Shown in pieces: positions 44,893-54,153 of a stretch of DNA of 64,000 bases; within the stretch, counting starts at the first letter, position 1; each line of letters opens with the position of its first letter. Below the pieces are notes generated by a model that saw only the letters and a list, made by a program, of their open reading frames with translations, made no database searches and was not told the origin of the DNA. The position numbers and the translations under genes are program-made. The DNA is from Fibrobacterota bacterium (GTDB taxonomy: Bacteria > Fibrobacterota > Chitinivibrionia > Chitinivibrionales > FEN-1185): contig PLWQ01000012.1 of assembly GCA_003165595.1 (NCBI GenBank), forward strand, positions 395,542 to 459,541. The letters are read 5' to 3'.

Positions 44893-45741
44893 ATGGAAAA
44901 AAACCAGTTTCTCACCGAAGAAAATTCGCTGGCGTTGTATCTCAAGGAAATCGGCAAGAACAAGACCCTTCCGGTGGAGGAAGAGGCGCTCACGGCGGTG
45001 CGTATCCGCAAGGGCGACAGAAAGGCCCTGGAGAAACTGGTAAAAGCAAACCTGCGGTTCGTCGTGTCGGTCGCCCGCAACTATCAGAATCAAGGATTGC
45101 CGCTTTCCGATCTTATCAATGAAGGAAACCTCGGTCTCATCCGCGCCGCAAAGCGGTTCGACGAAAAAAAGAACTTCAAGTTCATTTCCTATGCGGTGTG
45201 GTGGATCCGCCAGGCAATTCTACAGGCGCTGGCCGAACAGTCGCGCATAATCAAGCTTCCCCTCAACCGCGTTGGCACCATCCACAAGATCGGCAAGGCG
45301 CAGAGCAGGCTCGAACAAAAATACCGCCGCATCCCCAACGTCGAGGAAATTGCGCGCGAGCTGAAGCTTGACGAAGAAGAAGTCCAGGAAACCATCAAGA
45401 TCGGCAACTCCCACATGTCGCTGGACGCCCCGTTGCAGCAGGGCGAAGACAGCAAGCTCCTCGACCTGCTGCAGGACGAAGACCAGGAACTGCCCGACGA
45501 CGGGGTCATGGAAATCTCGCTCCAGGAGGAGATCAACCAGACCCTCGACACCCTCACCTGCCGGGAAAAAGAGGTCATCAAGCTTTATTTCGGCATCGGC
45601 GAAGAGACCGCGCACACGCTCGAAGAAATAGGCCAGCGGTTCAACCTCACCCGCGAACGTGCGCGGCAGATAAAGGAAAAAGCGCTGCGCAGGCTCAAGC
45701 ATTCTTCGAGAAGCCAGCGGCTCAAGGTGTATCGGGTATAG
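44893..45741 (+). CDS. Primary-type RNA polymerase sigma factor without region 1.1
   Basis: A 282-aa sigma70. Region 1.2 is SLALYLKEIGKNKTL. Region 2 is LVKANLRFVVSVARNYQNQGLPLSDLINEGNLGL, with YAVWWIRQAILQALAEQSR for -10 recognition. Region 3 is present. Region 4.2 is EEIGQRFNLTRERARQIKEKALRRLK. There is no region 1.1 or long spacer, the form seen in primary sigma factors of Bacteroidetes, Chlorobi and Fibrobacterota. The high match to RpoD/SigA supports a housekeeping role; a second rpoD elsewhere cannot be excluded. Confidence 0.9.
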   Translation: MEKNQFLTEENSLALYLKEIGKNKTLPVEEEALTAVRIRKGDRKALEKLVKANLRFVVSVARNYQNQGLPLSDLINEGNLGLIRAAKRFDEKKNFKFISYAVWWIRQAILQALAEQSRIIKLPLNRVGTIHKIGKAQSRLEQKYRRIPNVEEIARELKLDEEEVQETIKIGNSHMSLDAPLQQGEDSKLLDLLQDEDQELPDDGVMEISLQEEINQTLDTLTCREKEVIKLYFGIGEETAHTLEEIGQRFNLTRERARQIKEKALRRLKHSSRSQRLKVYRV

Positions 45742-45779
45742 GTTCCGGCTCCATCATTCTTTGCGAAACCGTTTCTCAA

Positions 45780-46598
45780 ATGAAAACATTCCCGCTGCTT
45801 CTCCTTGCGGCATTGCTGCTCATTCTCGGGTGTTCCCGCCGGGAATCACCCGGCGCCATTTCTGTCCCTTTCAGTAGATCAGCCTTTGCCAAACGCACCG
45901 AATCCGCTTTCTTCTCGGATTCGGCCCTCAAGGAATTGCGCCTTCTTCGAAACGAGATCTTCGCGCGCCACGGCAGGATCTTTGATTCCCACGACCTTCG
46001 CGAACAGTTCGGCAAGACCGCGTGGTACAAGCCGTCCCGCACCTACAGCGATGCCATGCTGTCGAAACAAGAGCGGGAGGTGGTCGGCTCCATACAGGTG
46101 TGCGAAACATATCTCCAAAAGGCAGGCGACAAAGACCGGCAGCACTACGATTCCGTTAAGGCGCTGTATCGCTTTGGGCCCCGGTTCGACACTACCATCA
46201 TCGACCATATCGACTACACCGGGGATGGAAGGAAGGAGGCCTGCATAGCACGGATCACCAGAACAGGCGACAGCGTGCTGGTCCGCTATCTCATCGCAAA
46301 CGGAAACGACACGATATACCGCAAGACTTGCCTGGCGTCATTCGCGCCCGACAAGGATCTGCCGCTGTTCGATGTTTACAATAACCTGGCAACGGCCATC
46401 CGCCTGTCGCCCTTTCATGCGTCGCTGGGCATGATTTCACCGGACATCAAAAAACGTTATGAAGGAAAGGCGGAGATCAGGCGCTACCTTGACAAGTTCA
46501 AAGGCCGGATTTTGGTGACAGTCACCTCGGAGAGCGTGGGGTGCGGGTATTTCTGGTACGCGCCGAAAAAGAGGTTTGAGACGCTGTATTGCGAGTGA
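45780..46598 (+). CDS. Lipoprotein with YARHG domain
   Basis: A 272-aa lipoprotein: signal MKTFPLLLLAALLLILGC with lipobox Cys18. Residues ~52-85 are a YARHG domain (LRLLRNEIFARHGRIFDS through KTAWYKPS), an extracellular module thought to bind peptidoglycan or other envelope polymers. The C-terminal ~150 residues are a mixed beta domain with HIDYTGDGRKEACIARI, like FG-GAP/VCBS-type repeats. It starts 38 nt after the sigma-factor gene on the same strand. Its task is unknown. Confidence 0.8.
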   Translation: MKTFPLLLLAALLLILGCSRRESPGAISVPFSRSAFAKRTESAFFSDSALKELRLLRNEIFARHGRIFDSHDLREQFGKTAWYKPSRTYSDAMLSKQEREVVGSIQVCETYLQKAGDKDRQHYDSVKALYRFGPRFDTTIIDHIDYTGDGRKEACIARITRTGDSVLVRYLIANGNDTIYRKTCLASFAPDKDLPLFDVYNNLATAIRLSPFHASLGMISPDIKKRYEGKAEIRRYLDKFKGRILVTVTSESVGCGYFWYAPKKRFETLYCE

Positions 46599-46603
46599 CT
46601 GCC

Positions 46604-47461
46604 CTATTTCCCCGCCCAATCAATTGCCAGCCCCTTGCTCCATCCCAGCACCGGATGATCGACGAACCCCGCGCTCACAGCCGCACCCCTCCAGGCGAGG
46701 ATGACTCCGAAGCTCACGATAACCGGATTGGTCGTGAACGCGGCCGAAAGTCCGAGCTTCCTCAGCAGCCAGAACTCCTCGCCGATTGACACGCGAAACC
46801 GCCACGGGCCGTCGCTCGCGGCTTCGCACAGAATTCCCTGACTGCCGAGCGCGTTGACCGTTGTGTGTACGCCGGCGCGGAGCGTGAGCGGCGTATCGTA
46901 GCCTGCGATTGCCGCGTTCTTGACCGGAATGTGACAGCACGTGAGCGACACCGCCGCGTACCGGAAGGGCACCATGGCGGATACTCCGACGTCGGCCCGG
47001 GTCTGGGCGGGATCGCTTCCCTGGTACAGCCCGGCGCGGTAGCCGCACAGTTCGACCGACGGATTGACAAAGGGTATGCACGAGGCTCCTACGGAAAGCT
47101 GCCCCTCCTGCTCAAAGTAAACGCGCAGGGCGTCGAAATGCGAGACATATGCCTTTGCAGTGAAGCCCCGCAGAGAATACATGCCGCCGACGGCGACCTG
47201 GGCAAGATGCGACGATTCCATGTTGTCCATGGGGTCAAAGTAGTCCACGCCTGCCAGCGAAATGCCGTAGCGGAACGAATCGGCGTATGCGCATGCGGGA
47301 GTAAACGCTTCGCGTCCGGAAATCCCCTGCTGCTGAAGAATTGTTCCGCTGCCGGCCATGGAATAGCCAAGCGGAAACGGCTCCCGGCTTGCGCCAGAGG
47401 CAGGCGTCCACCAGCACAGGGCCGCAGCGACAATGCCCGCAAAGGTGAACCTCATCTCCAT
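46604..47461 (-). CDS. Predicted outer-membrane beta-barrel protein, function unknown
   Basis: A 285-aa exported protein with a signal peptide (about 1-23). It has alternating hydrophobic strands with Gly/aromatic turns (LAQVAVGGMYSLRGFTAKAYVSHFD, SFGVILAWRGAAVSAGFVDHP) and ends WAGK. This resembles PorV/UPF0164-type or other barrel proteins that accompany secretion in FCB bacteria, but I cannot name the family. Its start lies inside the end of the lamin-tail gene (10-nt overlap), so the two are co-translated. Confidence 0.65.
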   Translation of the reverse strand: MEMRFTFAGIVAAALCWWTPASGASREPFPLGYSMAGSGTILQQQGISGREAFTPACAYADSFRYGISLAGVDYFDPMDNMESSHLAQVAVGGMYSLRGFTAKAYVSHFDALRVYFEQEGQLSVGASCIPFVNPSVELCGYRAGLYQGSDPAQTRADVGVSAMVPFRYAAVSLTCCHIPVKNAAIAGYDTPLTLRAGVHTTVNALGSQGILCEAASDGPWRFRVSIGEEFWLLRKLGLSAAFTTNPVIVSFGVILAWRGAAVSAGFVDHPVLGWSKGLAIDWAGK

Positions 47462-48315
47462 AGCACGCCTTTTTTGCGAAGCACTTGCCTGGTCCCGTTG
47501 CAGGTTATTTCGGCAACTACAAAAAACGGGCCTACGGGAGCGGGACTGCCGCTCGAAAGCGAGCCGTTCCAGAGATACTGAGACGAGAGCGGCTGGGGAA
47601 GATCAAGATATTTTCTCCCGTCGAACCCGTACACGCTCACAACGGCCGACGACGCCGCGGGCAAGCTGATCCGTATTGACAGATAGTCGTCCTTGCCGTC
47701 GTTGTTCGGTGTAAAAGGAATGGGGCCGATGTCGAGGTCTGCGCCGGTCGCCCGCCAGGTCGCCTCGGCATTGGGCTGACCCGGTGACGGCCTTGATGCA
47801 ACGACCCATGATTCCTTGACGAGCGCGCTTGTAGCAAGCGAGACACGCGCAAGGGACTGGTTTGTCCACGAATCGAACCAGCGATAGTCCCAGCCAACGC
47901 TCTCGCGAAGCGCGCCCGAACTGTCCCAGAAAAACAGTGTGTCGTGATAGTTGTCCATGGCTTTCCACCGTGCCGGCTGAAGAACAAGGGACACGGCCGG
48001 ATACTTGGCGGAAAAAAGCGTTCTGTCTTTGGTGAGAACGGCAATACCGCCGGCGGGCAGCACGTAGTCGGAACTCGAAATGAGGCAGGTATCGTCGGCG
48101 TGACCGTATTTCCAGTTCTTGAGATCGAGTGGCGCGCCCGAAGCATTGGTGATCTCGAACCACTCGGGACAATCCGACTGAGCGCGCGGAAAAAGTTCGG
48201 TGACGCGCAGCGCCGAATCGGATTGACCCGCAGCGGGAATTGCGAGAAAGCAAGCGAGAATGAGCGCGACCGCGGCAACGGTTTCTTTTTGTTTTTTGGC
48301 CTGTGCGCAACACAT
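47452..48315 (-). CDS. Secreted lamin-tail-domain protein with FlgD-like C terminus
   Basis: A 287-aa exported protein with a signal peptide (about 1-30). A lamin-tail (LTD) domain follows: LRVTELFPRAQSDCPEWFEITN, LDLKNWKYG, YVLPAGGIAVLTKD. The C-terminal ~90 residues, IGPIPFTPNNDGKDDYLSIRI through PVGPFFVVAEITCNG, form an FlgD-like/gliding-type beta domain. The ATG at 48315 follows an AT-rich gap; the frame runs on upstream but would overlap the divergent GerW gene. LTD proteins often bind other envelope or DNA-handling factors. Confidence 0.8.
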   Translation of the reverse strand: MCCAQAKKQKETVAAVALILACFLAIPAAGQSDSALRVTELFPRAQSDCPEWFEITNASGAPLDLKNWKYGHADDTCLISSSDYVLPAGGIAVLTKDRTLFSAKYPAVSLVLQPARWKAMDNYHDTLFFWDSSGALRESVGWDYRWFDSWTNQSLARVSLATSALVKESWVVASRPSPGQPNAEATWRATGADLDIGPIPFTPNNDGKDDYLSIRISLPAASSAVVSVYGFDGRKYLDLPQPLSSQYLWNGSLSSGSPAPVGPFFVVAEITCNGTRQVLRKKGVLWR

Positions 48316-48352
48316 AGTTTTAAAATAAATAATAGCCTCAAGGAGCGCACCC

Positions 48353-48736
48353 ATGAACCTTACCGACGTCATAAAGACGGCAATGGACCAGATCCAGTAC
48401 ATTGCCAAAACGGAAACCGTGGTCGGTGAGCCGATCCGCGCCGGCAACGTCACTTTGATCCCGGTGTCGAAGATTTCCATTGGGTTCGCGGCCGGTGGCG
48501 CGGGAAACGAGAACAAGGCCGGCGCGGGTGCCGGTACCGGCGGGGGGGTCAACATCACGCCGGTGGCGTTTATCACGATTGTCGATGATAAGGTGCAGGT
48601 ACATTCTGTTTCTAAATCGGACGTTGGTCTGGGAAAAATCCTAGCCCTGGCGCCCGACCTAATCAAGAAGGTTTCGCAGTTTATGGGAAAAGACAAAGAC
48701 GACGAAAAGGACCGCGGTCACGATGAAAAGAAGTAG
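48353..48736 (+). CDS. GerW/YtfJ-family protein
   Basis: A 127-aa protein of the GerW (sporulation protein YtfJ) family: ETVVGEPIRAGNVTLIPVSKISIGFAAGG, a Gly-rich middle (AGAGAGTGGG), ITPVAFITIVDDKVQVHSV and an acidic/basic tail. In Bacillus the homologue is needed for SleB-dependent spore germination. In non-sporulating bacteria its role is unknown. No signal peptide. It overlaps the next gene by 14 nt and is divergent from the lamin-tail gene with a 37-nt gap. Confidence 0.88.
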   Translation: MNLTDVIKTAMDQIQYIAKTETVVGEPIRAGNVTLIPVSKISIGFAAGGAGNENKAGAGAGTGGGVNITPVAFITIVDDKVQVHSVSKSDVGLGKILALAPDLIKKVSQFMGKDKDDEKDRGHDEKK

Positions 48737-50240
48737 AGACGAATTTTCTTTCGACGCAGAATCATCAGGTAAATACTCCCCGAACAATCCCGATTTGTTG
48801 TGGGTGGGCCCTGAGGATGAGGCGTCCGGAAACGGGACCTTCGAAAACCCGTTTGGCCGCATCAGTGCCGCATTGGCCAAGGTGCTGCCGGGGCAAACCG
48901 TAGTACTCAAGGAAGGCACCTACCGGGGCGACGCGACGATCCAGGTTTCGGGCGCAATGGACCGCCCGATTCGGATTATTGCCGTTGCCGAATCAAAAGC
49001 CGTCATTTGCGGGGGCTGCTGGTACTTCTACGACGTGTGCGACCTTATTGTCTCGGGCCTAACATTTAAAGATTCGCCTCTCGGGGCGGTGGCGGTGATG
49101 GGCTCGTGCGAGCGAAACAGGTTCGATCACTTGCATTTTGAGAACTGCGGACATTCTCCAAAGGCATCAAGTACGCTCTTTTTCGGCGGGTCGGGCGCGG
49201 CATGCAATATCGTGGAATCATGCGAGTTTACCCACTCCTTGGTTGAAGGCAACCGCCGCAGAGACCCAGATTCAATGACCGTCGGTCTGATGATTTCCGA
49301 GGGCGATACGCACGACGGAAAACCGATCACCGATCACGTCATCCGCAGAAACAGATTTTCAAACTACGATTACGGCCTGCTTGTGGGCGCGCAGGACGCC
49401 AGCGCCAGCCAATATGGTCATAGCATTGCCTACAATTCCATCGACAATTGCCTGTTCGAGGGAATCATGGTGAAGTGCGGCGACACACAGGTAAAGGGCA
49501 ACATCGTTTCGCGATGCCCGCATCATTCGATTTCCGTGGTTACGGGCGAGGGTAGTGTTGTGCAGGAGAACAGGATAATCGACTGCGGCCTGGGAATCAG
49601 GGTTGCAGGCAAGGGCCACACGGTTTCGAACAACTGTATAATCAGGAGCGGGGCGGAATCCATACTCGTGATGGATAAAAACGGGCAGGACGGCACTGCA
49701 ACACAGAACATCATCGTGGAGAACAACACCTGCGCCGTTTGGTCAAGAAACAATACCGTTCATTCTTGTGCCGGGATAGGCATAGATCCGGAATCTTCGT
49801 TGATTTTGGAGCGCAATCTCTTTTTCGGAAGCGGCGAGCCCTACCAATTCACCAAACCCGGAAAAAGAAACTCCAGGCATCTGATCGTGGACAATGCGTG
49901 GGTTGGCAACGGCGCGTCGTGGGAAGGAGTTGTCGAGTCTCGTGTTGAATTTGCAGGAGTTGAATCCGACGACTATGCGGTTGATTCGGGATATGGCGCC
50001 AGCGGTTGGATGTGCAGACCGTTTCCGTTTGATCCCGACGCGCCGGCGCCGGAAGAAATGGCGGCACAGGAATCCATAGAAACCGATCTCAAAGATAATC
50101 TGCAAACCGCGCCGGACGACGCACTCGATGAAGAGAACATTCTTCAAAAATCGCTGTTCTTTGAGCAACAGGAAAAGGCAAGATCAACATCCCATAGGCG
50201 AGCCGACGATCACTGTGGTTGCGGCAACGCTCACGAATAG
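48723..50240 (+). CDS. Right-handed parallel beta-helix protein, no signal peptide
   Basis: A 505-aa protein with the DUF1565/pectate-lyase-like entry PDLLWVGPEDEASGNGT, NPFGRISAALAKVLPGQTVVL and KEGTYRG, then about twelve beta-helix coils (repeats such as VIRRNRFSNYDYGLLVGAQ, VQENRIIDCGLGIRV). It recalls polysaccharide lyases of the PL6 type, but no catalytic Lys/Arg pair can be assigned. There is no signal or membrane helix. The last ~75 residues are acidic and disordered, ending HCGCGNAHE. Its start lies inside the GerW gene. Confidence 0.8.
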   Translation: MKRSRDEFSFDAESSGKYSPNNPDLLWVGPEDEASGNGTFENPFGRISAALAKVLPGQTVVLKEGTYRGDATIQVSGAMDRPIRIIAVAESKAVICGGCWYFYDVCDLIVSGLTFKDSPLGAVAVMGSCERNRFDHLHFENCGHSPKASSTLFFGGSGAACNIVESCEFTHSLVEGNRRRDPDSMTVGLMISEGDTHDGKPITDHVIRRNRFSNYDYGLLVGAQDASASQYGHSIAYNSIDNCLFEGIMVKCGDTQVKGNIVSRCPHHSISVVTGEGSVVQENRIIDCGLGIRVAGKGHTVSNNCIIRSGAESILVMDKNGQDGTATQNIIVENNTCAVWSRNNTVHSCAGIGIDPESSLILERNLFFGSGEPYQFTKPGKRNSRHLIVDNAWVGNGASWEGVVESRVEFAGVESDDYAVDSGYGASGWMCRPFPFDPDAPAPEEMAAQESIETDLKDNLQTAPDDALDEENILQKSLFFEQQEKARSTSHRRADDHCGCGNAHE

Positions 50241-50656
50241 TCCGCGACCAGGAGTTTATTCGTAAATCTTCAATAAGAATATTCTTCACCTGTTTCATTT
50301 TGAAACCGTCAAGTAAAGCCTCCCGATCAAGTCAAACAAGCTATTTTCTATTTTGGTCATATTTTACATCAATTTATGATTCTATTATCAATTAATTCAA
50401 CACATTGTCACTGCCACCCCTCCTTTAGCTGCGTGCTTAACAACCTGGCGGCCGCCTAAGCAGCTTTCCTTGAATAGGTACTGAAGATTCAGTAAATTCA
50501 GCAGTCGTTTGTCGTTGTATATATTTCAATATCAACACCATACAACAACAATGATGTTGTAGCACAAATACTATTTGCTTGACGGATGAAATGTATACAT
50601 ATATATTGAAAAGTTACCTTTCTTCATTCATTCACCTCCTTCAGGAGAGGCTACCT
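50241..50656 (+). promoter_or_regulatory. AT-rich intergenic region with promoter and palindromic site
   Basis: No gene. The stretch is clearly more AT-rich than its surroundings. It holds an inverted repeat TACAACA-ACAATGA-TGTTGTA (50541-50561), a promoter (50579-50607) and a Shine-Dalgarno AGGAGAGG (50643-50650). GGCGGCCGCC near 50450 is a separate palindrome. Confidence 0.6.
50579..50607 (+). promoter_or_regulatory. sigma70-type promoter of the large hydrolase gene
   Basis: TTGACG (50579-50584) and TATATT (50602-50607) are exactly 17 nt apart, close to consensus. The start would be near 50614, giving a leader of about 43 nt that carries AGGAGAGG six bases before the TTG at 50657. Confidence 0.75.
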
Positions 50657-53600
50657 TTGAACAAGACGGCAAAACATTCGAAGAGCACGGCCCAACGCCA
50701 TTCCGCTCCAAAGCCGGCAACCCAGTCCGCCACGATTCCGAAAGAATTGAAACCATGGGCAATTTGGATCTGGAATCTCTGCATAACTTCCGATGAAATT
50801 ATCAGACAACTCGAATTCTTCATAGAAAAAGGCTTTTCGGGCGTAGCGATAAAGCCCGGACGAGACATGAACCCGGCCTTCTTGTCAGAGGAATTCTTCG
50901 ATCTTCTGGACCTTGTTCTTCAGCTTGCGCAAAAGGCAAAAATCGGGGTACGTATTGCCGAGGATTTTTCTTTGCCCTGGCATAGCACTTTTGATGGTCT
51001 TGCCAGAGTGAACCGGCTGCTGCGGGCACAATGTCTCACTCTGGAACATTCCGAGGTCATCCAGAGTAAAGCCCTGTTTGAGAAGAAAATTCCTGATCCT
51101 TCCACCGCAATCGTGCAAATCACCAAGGTTGAAAATGACAGGATCCTTGTTTCAAAAACGAAGACGATTACCCTTCCGGCAGGCAGCGATCGGCTTTCCT
51201 GGAAAGCCCCTCCCGGGATCTGGCAAGTGATGATTTTCAGGAAGAAATTCGTAGCCGATCCGCTTGGCAATTTTGCTCCGAATGCCTTTCGGGAGCAAAC
51301 AGCCCGTTCTTACACCGAGACAGTTTGGGAGGCGTTTAAGCGAAGGTTCTCCAAGTATATGCCTTCGACCTTTGAGGGTTTCGTCAGCGAAGTTCCGGCT
51401 TGCCTGCCGGCCGACAATTCCATTCCATGGGACGACGATCTCGTTGTAAAATACCGTTCGAAATACAAGAAGAATCTTTTGCCGCTCATTGCAACCTTGT
51501 TTTTTAATGCCGAAGAGAACCAGGCAAGAAACCGGCCGCATGTGTATTCATTCATGGCCCAGTCGCTTCACGAACGGTTCACCCTGGTTCTCGACAAATG
51601 GTGCAAGAAATACCGCCTGTCGCATTGGGTTCTTTGCGCCGAACGGCCGGTCCAGAAATCCGCCAACATGCTCCGCGACTGCCTCGCGATACCGAATCAG
51701 AACTTCGCGGCCGTGGGCATTCAGAACCAGGAAGGGAGCGAGGAAAATGCCGGCATCGTGCGCGCGATGGCCGACGCCAACGCCAAGGAATTCAAGCGTG
51801 AAACAATCACCGTTATCGGCAGAAACCGACAGGGCAACGCCTCGACCTTCCAGAGCCTCAAAAGCGAAATAGACCAGGCGGCGCAAGCGGGCCCATCGTG
51901 CATTGTGCTCGACGGATGCTTCTTCTCCGTCGACCACCGAAGCTGCATCAAGACGCCGAACAATCTATCGTGGTACACGCCCGGAGCGGAGCACTCACGG
52001 GCACTGTGCGATTACGCGGGGCACATCAGGAAACTGGTGACGCCCCTGCAACTGTGCCGACAGGCGGCAATTCTCCTGCCCTCGGAGTCGCTCATGGCCG
52101 ACTATCTGCCGAGCAACGATGACGCGGTGCGCAAAGGGATGCTCGCGCTTCACAAGGCCATGGACGAACTGCTGCACCTCAACCTTGATTTCGACATCAT
52201 AAGCGAAGATCAGCTGCTGTCCTGCTCGCTCTTTTCAAACGGCGAGTTCAATACGCCAAGCAAGGTGCGAAAAGGCAATTACCAGGCCCTTGTCATCCCC
52301 TATTCGCGGCTTGTCTCGAAAAACCTGTTTGTCTTTCTCGAAAAGATGGCCTCCAGGAAGTCAACCATTATCTTTATCGACGAGGCTCCGCAGGGCACCG
52401 TCGACGACGGCATAACTCCGTCGTTCACGGCGCGCGTGACCAAAATTCTTCATTCGAGGTCGGGCAAGGTGTACGTGTCGCCAGCTCGAGACCTCGAAAG
52501 CATGCTGGCGCACATCAAGCCCGCGGTATCGGTAACCGTGCAAGGCAAGAAGTGCCCCGACATCGTGGCGAATTGCGGGAGCACGCCAAGCCAGACCGTG
52601 TACTTCGTACAGAACAAATCCGATACCCAGGACTTCTTCGCCACCATGGAAGTGGAGGAAGAGAAATATTTCTACTACACGGATTGCCTGACCGGGGAAG
52701 TTCACGAAATACTCGATGTCCAGAGAAAAGACGACCAGTGCAAAATCAACCTCAACTTCTCGCCGAAGCAAACCTACGCCATTGTTGCATCGTCTCAGAA
52801 AATGCAGGTGTCGCCGCTCGCAAAAGGCAAGAAGCACAGTATCAATACCATCGGCACCGTGCAGCGGAATTACCGCATCGTTCTCAAGGATCAGTGGCAG
52901 TTTTCCGCATCCTCGCTCAACGTCATGCCGCTCGCGACGTGGAACACGCGGATCGGCCTTTCCCGGGAATCGGGCGGATACTCGCATTTCTATGAAACAT
53001 ATTTTGAGGTAAAGGAATTACCGCCCGTGTGCGTATTTTCTCTGTACGGCCTGGCCGGCGCCCGCTCGGACGCGGTAAATGGAGAAAAACTGGTGGAGGT
53101 CAACATCAACGGCACTCGCATCATCGAGTCGGGAAACATGGACGCGGCAGGCGTCCTTTCGCTGTTCCCCGCGCCGGCGCCCACGTCGATGTCGCTCACG
53201 GGGCACGTGATTGCTGCCGAACCCGACCAGCACCCGAAAAAGCCGTGCCTCGACCTCTATTGCAAGAACGTGTCCTGCTTCAATATTAAGGACCACCTGC
53301 GCAAGGGGCTCAACCGGATTTCCATACGTACCCTGGGCCTGGTTTTCGACCCGATAACCATCACCTACCCGCCGCTTATCGCCGGCATGTTCAATATCAT
53401 CAAGGGGTCCAACGGCTGGGTAATTGACACACAGGAAACCATGGTGAGCCACGATTCCTGGACCAAATACGGCTATCCCTATCTAAGCGGATGCGGCACG
53501 TACCGCCAGGTGTTCGAAATTCCCAGCGATTATAACAGGCTCGTGCTCAAGTTCTCCCAGGTGTCGGGCCCGGTTTCGGTTTCGCTCAACTCCGTTAAAC

Positions 53601-53764
53601 TGGGATCCTTTACCTGGCAGCCAATCGAGATGGACATTACCGAGGCATGCTCGTCGAAGCGCAACGAGCTGGCGGTGACCGTGGTGAACACCATCGACAA
53701 CGTCATAAAGATGAATGGACGTCCGTCCGGGATCATCGGCGAGGCCTATCTCGACGTGTATTAA
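50657..53764 (+). CDS. Very large GH106-like glycoside hydrolase, no signal peptide
   Basis: A 1035-aa protein. After a Lys/Ser/Ala tail it has PWAIWIWNLCITSDEIIRQLEFFIEKGFSGVAIKPG, the entry of GH106-type alpha-L-rhamnosidases and relatives, then a barrel region, a glutaminase-like central part (AAILLPSESLMADYLP) and C-terminal beta-sandwich modules (YGYPYLSGCGTYRQVFEIP, MNGRPSGIIGEAYLDVY). The catalytic acids are not assignable by eye. The TTG at 50657 with AGGAGAGG is preferred over the TTG at 50579, which lies in the -35 box. It has no secretion signal, odd for this class. Confidence 0.72.
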   Translation: MNKTAKHSKSTAQRHSAPKPATQSATIPKELKPWAIWIWNLCITSDEIIRQLEFFIEKGFSGVAIKPGRDMNPAFLSEEFFDLLDLVLQLAQKAKIGVRIAEDFSLPWHSTFDGLARVNRLLRAQCLTLEHSEVIQSKALFEKKIPDPSTAIVQITKVENDRILVSKTKTITLPAGSDRLSWKAPPGIWQVMIFRKKFVADPLGNFAPNAFREQTARSYTETVWEAFKRRFSKYMPSTFEGFVSEVPACLPADNSIPWDDDLVVKYRSKYKKNLLPLIATLFFNAEENQARNRPHVYSFMAQSLHERFTLVLDKWCKKYRLSHWVLCAERPVQKSANMLRDCLAIPNQNFAAVGIQNQEGSEENAGIVRAMADANAKEFKRETITVIGRNRQGNASTFQSLKSEIDQAAQAGPSCIVLDGCFFSVDHRSCIKTPNNLSWYTPGAEHSRALCDYAGHIRKLVTPLQLCRQAAILLPSESLMADYLPSNDDAVRKGMLALHKAMDELLHLNLDFDIISEDQLLSCSLFSNGEFNTPSKVRKGNYQALVIPYSRLVSKNLFVFLEKMASRKSTIIFIDEAPQGTVDDGITPSFTARVTKILHSRSGKVYVSPARDLESMLAHIKPAVSVTVQGKKCPDIVANCGSTPSQTVYFVQNKSDTQDFFATMEVEEEKYFYYTDCLTGEVHEILDVQRKDDQCKINLNFSPKQTYAIVASSQKMQVSPLAKGKKHSINTIGTVQRNYRIVLKDQWQFSASSLNVMPLATWNTRIGLSRESGGYSHFYETYFEVKELPPVCVFSLYGLAGARSDAVNGEKLVEVNINGTRIIESGNMDAAGVLSLFPAPAPTSMSLTGHVIAAEPDQHPKKPCLDLYCKNVSCFNIKDHLRKGLNRISIRTLGLVFDPITITYPPLIAGMFNIIKGSNGWVIDTQETMVSHDSWTKYGYPYLSGCGTYRQVFEIPSDYNRLVLKFSQVSGPVSVSLNSVKLGSFTWQPIEMDITEACSSKRNELAVTVVNTIDNVIKMNGRPSGIIGEAYLDVY

Positions 53765-53805
53765 TCAATCGACGATTTTGCGAGACCGCAGTGGGGGCAA
53801 CGTGC

Positions 53806-54120
53806 ATGTCGAAGCTTGTCCACAGATTTGGTGAAAAGATCTTTCTCGGCAACGCCGACGGCCTGGGCGTTGTGGTTGAAAAATTGTTTGAGAGCCCGGA
53901 AGCTCAGACTATCGTTTTCGATATGGAAAACGTAAAGCTCTGCGACTCGTACGGCCTCAAATTCCTCATCAATTATCAGCGGAAGGCGAATACCACGGGC
54001 AAGTCGTTACTGCTGTACCGCCCCGACTCATTTCTCAGGGAAATGCTCGAAAGCACCAAGCTGTCGCATTTCTTCACCATTGTCGACGCCCTCGACGCCA
54101 GCGATCTTCCAGCCAAGTAG
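53806..54120 (+). CDS. STAS-domain anti-sigma-factor antagonist-like protein
   Basis: A 104-aa STAS domain of the SpoIIAA/RsbV type: TIVFDMENVKLCDSYGLKFLINYQRKA, with the regulatory Ser in CDSYGL, then GKSLLLYRPDSFLREMLE. Such proteins bind and are phosphorylated by HATPase kinases in partner-switching. No such kinase is adjacent; the gene lies 41 nt after the hydrolase on the same strand and has GGGGG before its ATG. The frame is open upstream through the end of the hydrolase, out of frame. Confidence 0.88.
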   Translation: MSKLVHRFGEKIFLGNADGLGVVVEKLFESPEAQTIVFDMENVKLCDSYGLKFLINYQRKANTTGKSLLLYRPDSFLREMLESTKLSHFFTIVDALDASDLPAK

Positions 54121-54153
54121 CTCGACACCAGTCTCCACGAGAAAAAGCAAACA

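Noticed and set aside
48316-48696. N-terminal extension of the lamin-tail protein
   Set aside because: It would run through the divergent GerW gene, and the signal peptide begins at the ATG at 48315.
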